In this document: positions 23,304 through 32,848 of the stretch, one piece after another
How the letters are laid out: each line of letters starts with the position of its first letter
How positions within the stretch are numbered: position 1 is the stretch's first letter
Source of the DNA: an uncultured Clostridia bacterium
GTDB taxonomy: Bacteria > Bacillota > Clostridia > Christensenellales > UBA1242
Length of the DNA stretch: 56,379 nt
Assembly: GCA_944377145.1 (NCBI GenBank)
Contig: CALWEH010000001.1
Coordinates: 1-56,379 of the forward strand
Direction: 5' to 3'
The notes under the pieces: model-generated
Told to the model about the DNA's origin: nothing
Databases searched by the model: none
What the model saw: the letters and a program-made list of their open reading frames with translations, nothing else
Program-made: the position numbers and the translations under genes

Positions 23304-26300
23304 ATGAGAAAAGAACAAGGAATTCCTAATTTTATAGCAAACGAAGAAGAAGTATTAAAATTTTGGGAAGATAATCAAATTTTTAATAAATTAAAAGCTA
23401 AAAACAAAAAAACAGGTAAATATTACACTTTATTAGATGGCCCTATCACAGCTAACTATAACATGGGGCTTCATCATGCTTTTGCACGAACTTTTAAAGA
23501 TGCTACTATTAAATACCGTGCTTTAAAAGGCTATGACCAGCATTATCAAAACGGATTTGATGCTCATGGTTTGCCTGTTGAAGTAGGTGTTGAAAAAGAG
23601 CTAGGAATAAATAGTAAAAAAGAAATTGAAGAATACGGCATTGCTAATTTCGTAGATGCTTGTTTAAATCGTGTAAATAAATATTCTAATTTAATCACTC
23701 AATCTTCTATTAGATTAGGACAATGGATGAATTGGGAAGATAGCTATTATACTAACAGTGATAATAATATAACTGCTATTTGGCATTTTTTAAAGCAGTG
23801 TTCTCTTAAAAATATGATAGGGCAAAAATATCGCCCAATGCCATGGTGTACACGTTGCGGAACCAGCTTAAGTGAACATGAAATGAGTGATGCAGACGCA
23901 TATAGAAATGATGATTGTCTGGCTGTATTTATTAAATTGCCATTAAAAGAAATTGATGCCAAAATTTTAGTATGGACTACTACCCCTTGGACTTTATCTA
24001 GCAATGTTGCAATAGCTGTAAACCCAGAACTTAATTACAGTTTTTGTCAGGTTAAAAGTGATAGCTCTCCTATTATTGTATGCGAATCTGCTATTAAAGT
24101 ATTAAAAGATGATATTGTAAAAATTATAAAAACAGTTAAAGGCAGTGAACTTGTAGGTTATAGCTATGAGACCTGTTTTGAAGAATTACCTCAACAGCAA
24201 TTTACCCATAAAATTGTAGCATGGGAAGCTGTAGATTCTAATGAAGGTTGTGGGGCTGTTCATATAGCTCCTGGTTGTGGTGCAGAAGATTTTGACCTAG
24301 GTTTGAGTTTAGGATTAGAGCAAATAATTCCTATAGATGAAGCTGGAAATTTTTATGATGATTTTGGATTTTTATCTGGACTTAATGCCAATAAAGATGA
24401 AACTCGTGATTTGATTTTTAACCAACTTAAAGACCGCAACAAACTATATTACTACCACAACTACACTCACCGTTATCCTCATTGCTGGAGATGTAAAAGC
24501 CCACTATTATTTAGATTAATTCGTGAATGGGTAATTAAAGTAGACGACATTCGCCCTAAATTAATTGAACAAGCTGATACTGTAGAATGGAATCCTGAAT
24601 TTTTGGGTAAAAGAATGAAAGATTGGCTAACAAATATGGGAGATTGGTCTATATCTCGTCCAAGATATTATGGATTGCCTTTACCATTCTATCCTTGTAA
24701 ACATTGTGGAAAAACTACTGTAGTTGGAAGTATTGAAGAATTAAAAAGTTTAGCTGTAGATGTTGAAAAAGTTAATAATATCCCTCACTTACATAGACCA
24801 TATATTGATGAAATTAAAATCAAATGCCCACACTGCCAAAATATTGTGGAAAGGATTAAAGATGTGGGAGATTGCTGGTTAGATGCTGGTATAGTTCCTT
24901 TCAGTACGAAAAAATATTTCACAGATAAAGACTTCTGGCAAAAAAACTTTCCTGCAGATGCTGTAATTGAAGGTAAAGAGCAAGTAAGACTTTGGTTCTA
25001 TTCTATGTTGCTTATGAGTGTAGTCCTTACAGGTAAAACACCTTTCAAAAAAGCAATGGGTACTCCTATGTTATTAGCACAAGATGGTAAAAAACTTTCT
25101 AAATCAAGCCCAAACAACATACCTTTAGACACTGTGTTTAATGAAATTGGAGCTGACCTTGTTAGATACAATTTTGTAAACACTCCTCTAATTAGTGATG
25201 TAAAATTTGGATACGAAACTATAGATGAAGTGCGTAGGAAAATATTGAATTTATGGAATAGCTATCTTTTCTACAATACTTATGCAAGTATTGACGAACC
25301 TGATTTAACAGGCTATAATTTATCTATTGAATCTTTATCTGTTAGTGATAAATGGCTAATTGTGAGAACTAACCAATTTGTAAAGAATTGCGATATTGCT
25401 TACGATAAAAACGAATTTGGTCAAGTGACTAGTGAATTTGAAAAATTCATAGATGAAGTGTCAAATTGGTATATTAGAATTAATAGACGTAGATTTTGGA
25501 AGGGAGATAATGGAATTGACAAACTTAATGCTTATTTTAGTCTAAATTATGCTATTAAAAATATTGCAATAGTTCTTGCCCCTATTACCCCATTCTTAAG
25601 TGAATATTTATGGCAACATTTAATTAGAGAACTTGATAAAAATGCTGAAGAAAGTGTAATGTTGGCAAGCTTTGGAGAGAATTTAATAAATATTGAAGAT
25701 GAAAATTTAATAAATCAAACAAATTTAATTCGTGATATTATAACCCTTACTCAACGTCTTAGAAATGAAAAACAAATCAAAGTTAAACAACCTCTAAAAA
25801 CTTTATATATATGTGGAGAGGAAAAAATTAAAATAGCTGTAGATTTGTATGAAACAATTTTAAAAGATGAATTGAATATAAAAAATATTGTAATTGAACA
25901 AAACCAAAACAAATTTAATGATGAATATTTAATGATTGACCTTAGAAAAGCAGGTTCAGTTCTTAAAGGAGATGTTCAAAAGGTTAAAAATGAGTTATCT
26001 AACTGTAATGATGTAATGAAAACTTACGTGGCAGGCTTCCATTCTGGAAATGTTAATATTTGCGGATACAATCTTGATAGCAACCTATTTATTCTTCAAA
26101 CTAAAGCAAAGCCAGATTATGTAATTGCCAATGTAGATGGAATTACTGTTGTGCTAGATATTACCATTGACAAAGATTTATTGTTAGAGGGCTTATCTAG
26201 AGAGTTAATTAGAGCATGCCAAGTTATGCGTAAAAATGCAAATTTTGATGTAGCTGACAGAATTATTGTAGATTTTGATACAAATAGTGAGGATTTATTA

Positions 26301-26438
26301 GAAGTATTAAATAAATATGCAGATAAAATAAAAGCTGAATTACTTGCCACTGAAATCACTCACCTTGACAATTTTGACACTGAAGAAAAAACTGAAATTG
26401 CTGAAGACCAAATATTAATCCGTATGAAAAAAGTTTAA
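23304..26438 (+). CDS. ileS: Isoleucyl-tRNA synthetase
   Basis: The 1044-residue class I synthetase charges tRNA-Ile. The HIGH-type motif appears as NMGLHH (about residues 52-57). WTTTPWTLSSN marks the editing (CP1) domain, the zinc sites are Cys pairs WCTRCG and CWRCK, and the KMSKS-type loop is KLSKS (about 594-598). Length and the GLHH form resemble the long, type 2-like IleS group, which tends to resist mupirocin; this is an inference. AAGGAG precedes the ATG. Expression appears controlled by the Ile-codon attenuator just upstream. Confidence 0.96.
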   Translation: MRKEQGIPNFIANEEEVLKFWEDNQIFNKLKAKNKKTGKYYTLLDGPITANYNMGLHHAFARTFKDATIKYRALKGYDQHYQNGFDAHGLPVEVGVEKELGINSKKEIEEYGIANFVDACLNRVNKYSNLITQSSIRLGQWMNWEDSYYTNSDNNITAIWHFLKQCSLKNMIGQKYRPMPWCTRCGTSLSEHEMSDADAYRNDDCLAVFIKLPLKEIDAKILVWTTTPWTLSSNVAIAVNPELNYSFCQVKSDSSPIIVCESAIKVLKDDIVKIIKTVKGSELVGYSYETCFEELPQQQFTHKIVAWEAVDSNEGCGAVHIAPGCGAEDFDLGLSLGLEQIIPIDEAGNFYDDFGFLSGLNANKDETRDLIFNQLKDRNKLYYYHNYTHRYPHCWRCKSPLLFRLIREWVIKVDDIRPKLIEQADTVEWNPEFLGKRMKDWLTNMGDWSISRPRYYGLPLPFYPCKHCGKTTVVGSIEELKSLAVDVEKVNNIPHLHRPYIDEIKIKCPHCQNIVERIKDVGDCWLDAGIVPFSTKKYFTDKDFWQKNFPADAVIEGKEQVRLWFYSMLLMSVVLTGKTPFKKAMGTPMLLAQDGKKLSKSSPNNIPLDTVFNEIGADLVRYNFVNTPLISDVKFGYETIDEVRRKILNLWNSYLFYNTYASIDEPDLTGYNLSIESLSVSDKWLIVRTNQFVKNCDIAYDKNEFGQVTSEFEKFIDEVSNWYIRINRRRFWKGDNGIDKLNAYFSLNYAIKNIAIVLAPITPFLSEYLWQHLIRELDKNAEESVMLASFGENLINIEDENLINQTNLIRDIITLTQRLRNEKQIKVKQPLKTLYICGEEKIKIAVDLYETILKDELNIKNIVIEQNQNKFNDEYLMIDLRKAGSVLKGDVQKVKNELSNCNDVMKTYVAGFHSGNVNICGYNLDSNLFILQTKAKPDYVIANVDGITVVLDITIDKDLLLEGLSRELIRACQVMRKNANFDVADRIIVDFDTNSEDLLEVLNKYADKIKAELLATEITHLDNFDTEEKTEIAEDQILIRMKKV

Positions 26439-26451
26439 GTGTAAATATTTA

Positions 26452-26493
26452 AAAATTGATTTTATACTCATTTTGTATAAAATCAATTTTTTT
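26452..26493 (+). terminator. Terminator of ileS
   Basis: A perfect 16-bp stem pairs 26452-26467 with 26475-26490 around loop TCATTTT, followed by T-run to 26493. Confidence 0.9.
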
Positions 26494-26604
26494 ATCATTA
26501 CTAATACAATTAAATTTATTTTTAATTTGTGATAGAGAAAATAAATATTTTCAAAGCGGTGTTTGATAAACACTCCTTGTTTACTTTGTGCAAAAATATT
26601 TTTA

Positions 26605-26613
26605 CCCCCCCCC
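26605..26613 (+). repeat. C9 homopolymer tract
   Basis: Nine consecutive C lie 9 bases from the stop codon of the GNAT gene. Long C runs are exceptional in such AT-rich DNA. A longer C11 tract lies at the far side of the same gene (27611-27621). Confidence 0.9.
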
Positions 26614-26621
26614 TTAAAGTA

Positions 26622-27362
26622 TTAACAAAACTTAAATTTTTCAATTTCATTTAGTTCTTCAAAATAAAATTTCACAAGTTCATCTTCGTTTTCGCCAGCT
26701 TGAATTCTTTTTACCATTTCAGCAATTTTCTTATTTATTTTTTCAAGTCTGTAAAACTTATCAATTCCTAAATCTTTTTTAGTCATATCAAGGTGGGATT
26801 GCCAAGCTTTGTCAATTTCTGCTTTTGTTTTAGCAGGCTTACTTAAATCTAATATGTATCTATAATCTCCATCATCATCGTAGCCATCGTATTCGAATCC
26901 GTTTTTAATCATAGCCTTGTATGAACTATAATTCTCAATATCAGCGCCGCCATTTAATGTTTTTACACCTTCATTTTTAGCAAGTTCTATCATTATACTA
27001 ATGATTTCTACGCCATAACCATTATACCAATGTTTTAGTAATACATTAAAACCAAAATCCCAACATTCGTTAGTTTCGCTTCGGTAATATTTACCAAATC
27101 GGCAGGTGCCAATAATTTCGCCTGTTGCTTTATCAATAGCAACTCGAAAATACATACAATCATTATAATCGCTCAAATCTTGGAATGTTGGTTCTGCTGT
27201 TTTTGACAATTCTTCAACCGATCCTTTGGCATCTTTCATTGCATTATACCTAGCATTAAATGGATTATCCCAGCTTTTAGCTACAATTTCTTTTTCTTGT
27301 TCTGTTAAACTTGAAAATGGTTTAAATACCAACCTTTCGCTTTCAAAGATCTCTTTTATCAT
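26622..27362 (-). CDS. GNAT-family N-acetyltransferase
   Basis: The 246-residue protein has an N-terminal GNAT fold (about 1-170). MYFRVAIDKATGEIIGTCRFG is the central strand pair, WYNGYGVEIISIMIELA is the CoA-binding region resembling the R/QxxGxG/A motif, and NYSSYKAMIKNGFEYDG is the typical C-terminal helix-strand. A helical C-terminal extension (about 175-246) is unusual. Substrate is unknown; RimJ-like protein or small-molecule acetylation is possible. GGAG precedes the start, and TTTACA-N17-TATCCT lies upstream. It is isolated between C9 and C11 tracts, and its codons look slightly less AT-biased than its neighbours, hinting at acquisition. Confidence 0.8.
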   Translation of the reverse strand: MIKEIFESERLVFKPFSSLTEQEKEIVAKSWDNPFNARYNAMKDAKGSVEELSKTAEPTFQDLSDYNDCMYFRVAIDKATGEIIGTCRFGKYYRSETNECWDFGFNVLLKHWYNGYGVEIISIMIELAKNEGVKTLNGGADIENYSSYKAMIKNGFEYDGYDDDGDYRYILDLSKPAKTKAEIDKAWQSHLDMTKKDLGIDKFYRLEKINKKIAEMVKRIQAGENEDELVKFYFEELNEIEKFKFC

Positions 27363-27610
27363 GATTTTTCTCCTAAATTTAGGATATCATATTATTTAAT
27401 ATTTGTAAAGATGTTTTTGATTGATTTTTGAGATTTGTCAAACATTTTTCAGTATTTTTTTGAAAAAATTTTATTTTTTTTGAGAGAAGTAGTTTTTGAG
27501 GTTAAAAATGCGTAAAAATACAGGAATTTATTGATATATTTTACTAATTTATTAAAGTAAAGTCAAAGAAAACTGAATAATTTTTGTGTTTAGACAATAA
27601 AAAACCTATT

Positions 27611-27621
27611 CCCCCCCCCCC
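27611..27621 (+). repeat. C11 homopolymer tract
   Basis: Eleven consecutive C stand 8 bases beyond the acpS stop codon, between acpS and the GNAT gene. Such a run is a slippage hotspot. It is not inside a coding frame I can support. Confidence 0.9.
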
Positions 27622-27629
27622 TCTCATAT

Positions 27630-27977
27630 TTAATATTCTAAAATAGCAATAGATGTGGCTATTGTATTTGTATGTGAAATACTAATATGTATATTTTTAA
27701 TATTATTTTCAATAAAATATTGCTTTAACCTAGAAGTAATATTTATATATGGAACTCCTTTCGATGTATGTAAAACTTCAATTTTATTCAATGCTAATTC
27801 TAATCCATTTAACGCTTTTATGCATGCCTCTTTTGCACACCAGATACCAGCAAAATGCAAATATGAATTTTGATAACTATTACAATAATTTATCTCGTTT
27901 TTAGTATACACTCGTTCAATTAAATGTGGAGTTAAATTTTTAAATCTTTCTACTTCTTCAATATCAATTCCTATCAT
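27630..27977 (-). CDS. acpS: Holo-[acyl-carrier-protein] synthase
   Basis: The 115-residue enzyme transfers 4'-phosphopantetheine from CoA to acyl carrier protein. MIGIDIEEVERF at the start contains the metal-binding Asp, WCAKEACIKAL (about 46-56) holds the catalytic Glu/Lys motif, and ISISHTNTIATSIAI is the conserved end. AAAGGAA lies upstream of the ATG. It stands alone with AT-rich spacers on both sides. Length is normal for AcpS. Confidence 0.93.
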   Translation of the reverse strand: MIGIDIEEVERFKNLTPHLIERVYTKNEINYCNSYQNSYLHFAGIWCAKEACIKALNGLELALNKIEVLHTSKGVPYINITSRLKQYFIENNIKNIHISISHTNTIATSIAILEY

Positions 27978-28148
27978 AATTTCCTTTTATTAAAATTAAT
28001 TAAAATATTTTAATAATTCTATATTAATAAATATTTAAATTAAAATATTTAATTAAAAATATTATTTTCTTATTATTTTACACTAAAAATAGCTATTTTT
28101 TACATTTTTATTAATTATTTGATTTTATTAATTTTTTATATTTTTTTA
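27978..28148. other. Low-complexity AT-rich spacer
   Basis: Over 170 bp is almost entirely A and T with repeated TTAATTAA-like strings. The palindrome AAAAATAGCTATTTTT near 28086-28101 could serve as a terminator for recX on the minus strand. No other feature is supported. Confidence 0.5.
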
Positions 28149-28763
28149 TTAATTATTTTTATAATTATTTTTTAAATAATTTAATGTTTTATTTATAACG
28201 TCATAATCAAATCCTTTATAGTTTAAATGGCGTAAAAGTTTAGCAATATTTTCTTCTGTGTAAGGCTTTGTTTTCATAAATTTTTCTGCTGTTTTAACAG
28301 CTACATCATACTCATCAAAATCTTCCAAACAGGTTTTAGCAATTTCTTTATCTACACCCTTTTGCATTAATTTATTTGTAATTGCACGTTTACTTAAACT
28401 TGATTGTTTTAACTCTACAAATGCATGAGCAAAATTTTCATCGTTAACCACTCCATATTCTTTACATTTATCTATTACTTGAGATATAACATTATATTCA
28501 TATCCCTTTTTACGCAAATAATCTTTTAATTGTTTAACAGTTATCAATTTAGTAGAAATATAATTCATTGCTAAATTAGTAGCTATAATTATATTGCTTT
28601 CAAAAATTAAATTTTGCAATTCTTCTAAAGATAGTTGACCATTTGTTCTTAAACCATGCTTTACTATAACATCGCTATGCAATATATAATCGTTTCCTTC
28701 AATTTGAACAATAAATACATTGGCATTTCTGTTTGATTTTAACGAAATTTTTTCTATAAGCAT
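28149..28763 (-). CDS. recX: Regulatory protein RecX
   Basis: The 204-residue protein has the RecX three-helix repeat pattern: LKDYLRKKGYEYNVISQVIDKCKEYG with VVNDENFAHAF, then SKRAITNKLMQKGVDKEIAK, then IAKLLRHLNYKGFDYDVI. RecX binds RecA filaments and inhibits recombinase activity. I chose ATG 28763 because GAGGTG precedes it, which removes a 17-residue hydrophobic extension with no ribosome binding site. It is divergent from the TM2-domain gene. recA is not in this window. Confidence 0.9.
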   Translation of the reverse strand: MLIEKISLKSNRNANVFIVQIEGNDYILHSDVIVKHGLRTNGQLSLEELQNLIFESNIIIATNLAMNYISTKLITVKQLKDYLRKKGYEYNVISQVIDKCKEYGVVNDENFAHAFVELKQSSLSKRAITNKLMQKGVDKEIAKTCLEDFDEYDVAVKTAEKFMKTKPYTEENIAKLLRHLNYKGFDYDVINKTLNYLKNNYKNN

Positions 28764-28843
28764 GTTTGCACCTCTTATGAATAATATTTTAACATATTTA
28801 TTAAAGAAAAACAAATTTAATTGTATACAAATTCAAATTATTA

Positions 28844-28852
28844 TGATATAAT
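28844..28852 (+). promoter_or_regulatory. Extended -10 promoter, leaderless geometry
   Basis: TGATATAAT (28844-28852) is an extended -10 box; no convincing -35 is seen. The start codon A at 28859 lies exactly 7 bases after the box, with no Shine-Dalgarno sequence between. Confidence 0.7.
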
Positions 28853-28858
28853 ATTTTC

Positions 28859-29350
28859 ATGGGTAAAAATTACAATAAATGTCCTAGATGTGGAAATAAA
28901 ACTGCTTCAAACTTTCCTAAATGTGGAGTTTGTGGGCTTAATTTTAAAAAATTTGCCACAGCTACAAATAGTGAAGCAAAAAGTGCCATTAGAATGGGAG
29001 AGCGTGAACGTGTGTTATATTCTACCACTCCCCCATACGATATTAATAAAACTAATGTTTTAATAATGGCAATATTTGGAGGCTGGTGCGGAATACATTA
29101 TTTTTCCATTGGAAGATTTTTAAAAGGAATATTCCAAATAATAGGCTTTATTTTTGGTATGATATATTGTGTTTATAGAATGAATGGTAATTCTTTAAAT
29201 GGTTTTATAGGAAATTTAGTGTTAGTTTTAGGAATAATATGGGTAATAACTATATTGTTATGGATAACAGATATTGTAAAAATAATATTTAATAAGTTTA
29301 AATATCCTGTATCTTTACCTTACTCTAATAAAAATGAAAAAGGAGAATAA
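28859..29350 (+). CDS. Zinc-ribbon TM2-domain membrane protein
   Basis: The 163-residue protein begins with a zinc ribbon (Cys8, 11, 22, 25). After a linker it carries a TM2 domain: IFGGWCGIHYFSIGRFLKGI (about 72-91) with two membrane helices, plus a further C-terminal helix (about 122-142). TM2 proteins are of unknown function, often linked to envelope or stress. The ATG overlaps the predicted transcription start, so the mRNA is likely leaderless. mnmA starts 3 bases after its stop, with its ribosome binding site in the gene's end, so the two are coupled. Confidence 0.8.
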   Translation: MGKNYNKCPRCGNKTASNFPKCGVCGLNFKKFATATNSEAKSAIRMGERERVLYSTTPPYDINKTNVLIMAIFGGWCGIHYFSIGRFLKGIFQIIGFIFGMIYCVYRMNGNSLNGFIGNLVLVLGIIWVITILLWITDIVKIIFNKFKYPVSLPYSNKNEKGE

Positions 29351-29353
29351 AAA

Positions 29354-30430
29354 ATGGCTACAGTAGTTGTGGGTTTAAGTGGAGGTGTTGATTCAGCTGT
29401 TTCAGCTTTATTGTTAAAACAGCAAGGCTATGATGTAATAGGAATGTTTATGGTAAATTGGGAAGAAACAGACCCTAATGGAGTTTGCTCTTCAAAAGAT
29501 GATTTTGAAGATGTAAAAAGAGTTGCTGATGCTATTGGAATTCCTTATTACACAGTTAATTATAGTAAAGAATATTGGGATAGAGTGTTTGAATATTTTT
29601 TAAAATCTTATAAAGAAGGCAGAACTCCAAATCCTGATGTATTATGCAATAAAGAGATAAAATTTGGTCCATTTTTAAATCAAGCTATGCAACTAGATGC
29701 AGACTATATAGCTACTGGGCATTATGCAAAAAAAGTAGTTAGAAATGGCATTTCATATTTATATAAAGCTAAAGATTTAAATAAAGATCAAACATATTTT
29801 TTAAATCAATTATCTCAAGAACAATTATCAAAAGTTATATTCCCTTTAGCAGATATTACAAAGCCAGAAGTAAGAGAAATTGCAAAACAGAACAATTTAG
29901 TAAACGCTTCAAAAAAAGATTCAACAGGAATATGTTTTATTGGAGAAAGAAATTTTAGAAAATTTTTAAAAGAATATATACCAATGCAAAAAGGTAAAAT
30001 TTTAGACCTTGATGGAAATGTTGTTGGTGAACATGATGGAGTTATGTACTATACTATTGGGCAAAGAAGAGGTTTGAATATAGGCGGAAAAGCAGATCAT
30101 GATAATGATAGATGGTTTGTAGTAAAAAAAGATGTAAAAAACAATATTTTATATGTGAATTGCGGAGAATGTCCTGAAATGTTTTCAAATAGTTTAATCG
30201 CCTCTTCTTTTAATTGGATTAGTGGGTGTCCTGGCAAAGAATTTGATTGTTTTGCTAAATGTCGTTATCGTCAACCAGACCAAAAAGCTCATGCAAAAGT
30301 GCTTGATAATGGAGATGTTTTATTAACATTTGATAAACCTCAAAGAGCTATTACTCTTGGACAATTTGCTGTATTATATGCAGAAGATGGAATGTGTTAT
30401 GGTGGCGGAGAAATTATCGAAACTCATTAA
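29354..30430 (+). CDS. mnmA: tRNA-specific 2-thiouridylase MnmA
   Basis: The 358-residue enzyme makes 2-thiouridine at the wobble base of tRNA-Lys, Glu and Gln. The PP-loop [11 protein letters not shown] (7-17) binds ATP, and Cys98 in [11 protein letters not shown] and Cys194 in [10 protein letters not shown] are the catalytic pair. [10 protein letters not shown] and the C-terminal beta-barrel with [10 protein letters not shown] are all intact. AAGGAG lies in the end of the upstream TM2 gene. Sulfur-relay partners are not visible here. Confidence 0.96.
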   Translation: MATVVVGLSGGVDSAVSALLLKQQGYDVIGMFMVNWEETDPNGVCSSKDDFEDVKRVADAIGIPYYTVNYSKEYWDRVFEYFLKSYKEGRTPNPDVLCNKEIKFGPFLNQAMQLDADYIATGHYAKKVVRNGISYLYKAKDLNKDQTYFLNQLSQEQLSKVIFPLADITKPEVREIAKQNNLVNASKKDSTGICFIGERNFRKFLKEYIPMQKGKILDLDGNVVGEHDGVMYYTIGQRRGLNIGGKADHDNDRWFVVKKDVKNNILYVNCGECPEMFSNSLIASSFNWISGCPGKEFDCFAKCRYRQPDQKAHAKVLDNGDVLLTFDKPQRAITLGQFAVLYAEDGMCYGGGEIIETH

Positions 30431-30474
30431 TTTTAAATAAATATTTTTTTCATTGACAGAATAAAGGGGTAATT

Positions 30475-31746
30475 ATGTCAGAACAAGATTTGAAACAAAA
30501 TGTAAAAGTGTATCCTTGGTATAGAGCATTTGCCTATGACTTTTTGTTTCTATGGACAATTTCAATATTATATCTTACAGAGGTTAAAGGATTTAGCTAT
30601 TCACAAACCATATTGTTAGACGGAATTTTTATGTTAGCCTCATTTCTATTGCAAATACCTGTTACAAAACTCATAAAAAAAATTGGCAGAGCTCATTCTG
30701 CTCAATTAGCTAGTGTAGCCAGCATAATATTTGTAGCAATATATATTTGGGGAAATTCTCTTTGGATTTTTATATTTGCTAATGTACTATATGGATTTAG
30801 CACCTCTATTAGAAATATTACTGATGTAGAAATACTTTCCATTACATTAAAAAAATTGCGCAAAAAAAATGATTATTCTCGCATTGAGGGGAAAGGAATG
30901 TTCTGGTATTATGTAATAGAGGGCTTAACTTCTATCATTGCTGGATATCTATATGAATTTGTTAACCCTTACGCCCCTATAATATCTACTGGAATATGTG
31001 CTATTATTTTACTGTTATTATCATTTGTTATAAAAGATCCTCTTGATGAAGAAGAACAAGATGTTCACGAACAAATTGAAAGCAACAAAAAAGAACGTGA
31101 ACCTTCTTATAAAACATTGTTTAAACGTCCTTTTGTAATATGGATGGCTATATTTACTTTTTGTTTTTTAGGTATTGCTAGTGTACATCAAACATTAACT
31201 AAAGTATATTTACAAGATGCAAATATTCCAGCTTATTTATTTGGTTACATTTTTTGTGTATACAAATTAATTTCTGCTATTGCATCAAAATTTCAATTTA
31301 AATATGAATTAAAACGTGGAGTAAAAAGCCTTATTTATTGCTGTGCCATGATGATATTCACATATATATCTTGTGCTATTATATATTGGATTAATCCAAA
31401 AGCAATATTATCATTAATTATAGCATTAATTTTATTTGCTTCTCAATATTTTGCAAGAGCAGTATTTAGAATTGCTGTGAAAAACTATATTAATGCTTGC
31501 GTTTCAAAAAATTCCCTTACAAAAACTTTCTCTATATATTCAATGGCAGAAAGTTTAGGTTTTGCATTTGTAACATTTCTAACATCAATTATTATGGAAA
31601 TTAGCGGAAATAGTTATGTTATTACTAATTTTTCATTAGTAGCATTGTTTATAATTCCACTTATAATAAGTGCAATATATTTCATTAGAGCTTTAGTAAA
31701 AAATTATACAATTCGTTGCACAATTATAAGAAAAGATATTGAGTGA
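30475..31746 (+). CDS. Major facilitator superfamily transporter
   Basis: This 423-residue protein has about 12 hydrophobic spans and a central cytoplasmic loop rich in Glu and Lys (about 190-210). The first half has MFS-like features: the loop after span 2 carries the basic stretch KLIKKIGRAH, matching the position of motif A. Substrate is not predictable. AAAGGGG precedes the ATG. It follows mnmA by 44 bases and is convergent with the 31756 gene, with only 9 bases between their stops. Confidence 0.8.
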   Translation: MSEQDLKQNVKVYPWYRAFAYDFLFLWTISILYLTEVKGFSYSQTILLDGIFMLASFLLQIPVTKLIKKIGRAHSAQLASVASIIFVAIYIWGNSLWIFIFANVLYGFSTSIRNITDVEILSITLKKLRKKNDYSRIEGKGMFWYYVIEGLTSIIAGYLYEFVNPYAPIISTGICAIILLLLSFVIKDPLDEEEQDVHEQIESNKKEREPSYKTLFKRPFVIWMAIFTFCFLGIASVHQTLTKVYLQDANIPAYLFGYIFCVYKLISAIASKFQFKYELKRGVKSLIYCCAMMIFTYISCAIIYWINPKAILSLIIALILFASQYFARAVFRIAVKNYINACVSKNSLTKTFSIYSMAESLGFAFVTFLTSIIMEISGNSYVITNFSLVALFIIPLIISAIYFIRALVKNYTIRCTIIRKDIE

Positions 31747-31755
31747 ATTTAAGTT

Positions 31756-32358
31756 TTATTTAGCATCTCTTTTTAAATTAAATGATTTTAAAATATCTTC
31801 CAAATTTTCAGTAGGATTAAGAGCTTCATTTATATCAAAACCTGAACTAGATGGTGTTGAAGCATATATATTTTCAATATCCCCCACACTGCTAGGTAAA
31901 CTTGTTTTTCTTTTTATAACTTTCACTTCTTTTTTAGCATCTATATATTTTACTACATTATCAAGCAGTTTCTTTATAGGATTCTCTTTATTATCTTTTA
32001 TATCAGTAGAAGTTTCACTTTTACTATTACTATATACAGCATTTTTAAATTTTTCAGCCATACTTTTTAACTTGCTGTCTTTTTTCAATTCTGGATATTT
32101 TTCATATAAACTATTAAGCACTTGCTCTAATCTCATATATAAAAGACGAGAGCGTTGAAGATCTAATTCATATAATTTTCTTCTACTATTTTCTAATTGA
32201 TTATTTCTTTCTACTGCAAAAATAATAGCAGAAGATATGCTCTGTTCTTTTGCTTGGTAAGCTTTTATCTGCTCATTCAACTTATTTATATTATCTTTTT
32301 GTTCTTCAATTTTTGCCTTCAAAATAGCAATCTCATCTTTTAAATTGTTGTTACCCAT
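31756..32358 (-). CDS. Coiled-coil protein, possibly DivIVA/SepF-type cytoskeletal partner
   Basis: The 200-residue protein opens with a strong coiled coil (about 5-95: LKDEIAILKAKIEEQKDNIN and onwards). A Lys/Asp/Ser linker follows, then a short C-terminal part with SGFDINEALNPTENLEDILKSF. The layout is reminiscent of DivIVA-like proteins, but the N-terminal DivIVA signature is not seen, so this remains a guess. It lies 1 base from the 32360 membrane gene and downstream of lgt, in the same operon. GGAGAAAG precedes the ATG. Confidence 0.65.
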   Translation of the reverse strand: MGNNNLKDEIAILKAKIEEQKDNINKLNEQIKAYQAKEQSISSAIIFAVERNNQLENSRRKLYELDLQRSRLLYMRLEQVLNSLYEKYPELKKDSKLKSMAEKFKNAVYSNSKSETSTDIKDNKENPIKKLLDNVVKYIDAKKEVKVIKRKTSLPSSVGDIENIYASTPSSSGFDINEALNPTENLEDILKSFNLKRDAK

Positions 32359-32359
32359 C

Positions 32360-32848
32360 TTACTTTCTCCTACTAAATAAAATATTATTTATTAATATAA
32401 ACACAATTATCCATGCCAGCATTATAATTAACATTACCCACCATCTATATAAATCAAATTGAAAACATAAAGCAATAATAAATAATCCTAAAAATAATAC
32501 TGTTAATTTTTTTTGTGCTGGTAATTTAAAATAAAAGCCTGTAATAAAACATGCAACTCCAATTCCTAATAATATATATTGCCACAAATCAGCATAGCCA
32601 TAAGGAGTAAAATAAGTTAATATACTAATTATTCCAAATGAAAATATACTAATTCCCAAAAACAAGCTGGAGTCAATTTTAAAGCAAAATCCTCGAATGA
32701 TTAAACTTAAGCCATATACAAGCATAGTTATTGAAAAACATATACCTAAATATGAAAATTTATCATTAGGAACAACTAAATCAAGGATTAAACATACTAT
32801 AGCTACAACTACTGTGGTGATGTAAAATATACTACTCTTTTTGTTCAT
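32360..32848 (-). CDS. Small multi-pass membrane protein
   Basis: The 162-residue protein has about six hydrophobic spans with short loops (YITTVVVAIVCLILDLVVP, then LGICFSITMLVYGLSLIIRG and others). No family is recognised. I use ATG 32848, preceded by AAAGGTGAG; a GTG three codons upstream is a possible alternative. It overlaps the end of lgt by 17 bases and is followed after 1 base by the coiled-coil gene, so the three are co-transcribed. Confidence 0.65.
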   Translation of the reverse strand: MNKKSSIFYITTVVVAIVCLILDLVVPNDKFSYLGICFSITMLVYGLSLIIRGFCFKIDSSLFLGISIFSFGIISILTYFTPYGYADLWQYILLGIGVACFITGFYFKLPAQKKLTVLFLGLFIIALCFQFDLYRWWVMLIIMLAWIIVFILINNILFSRRK

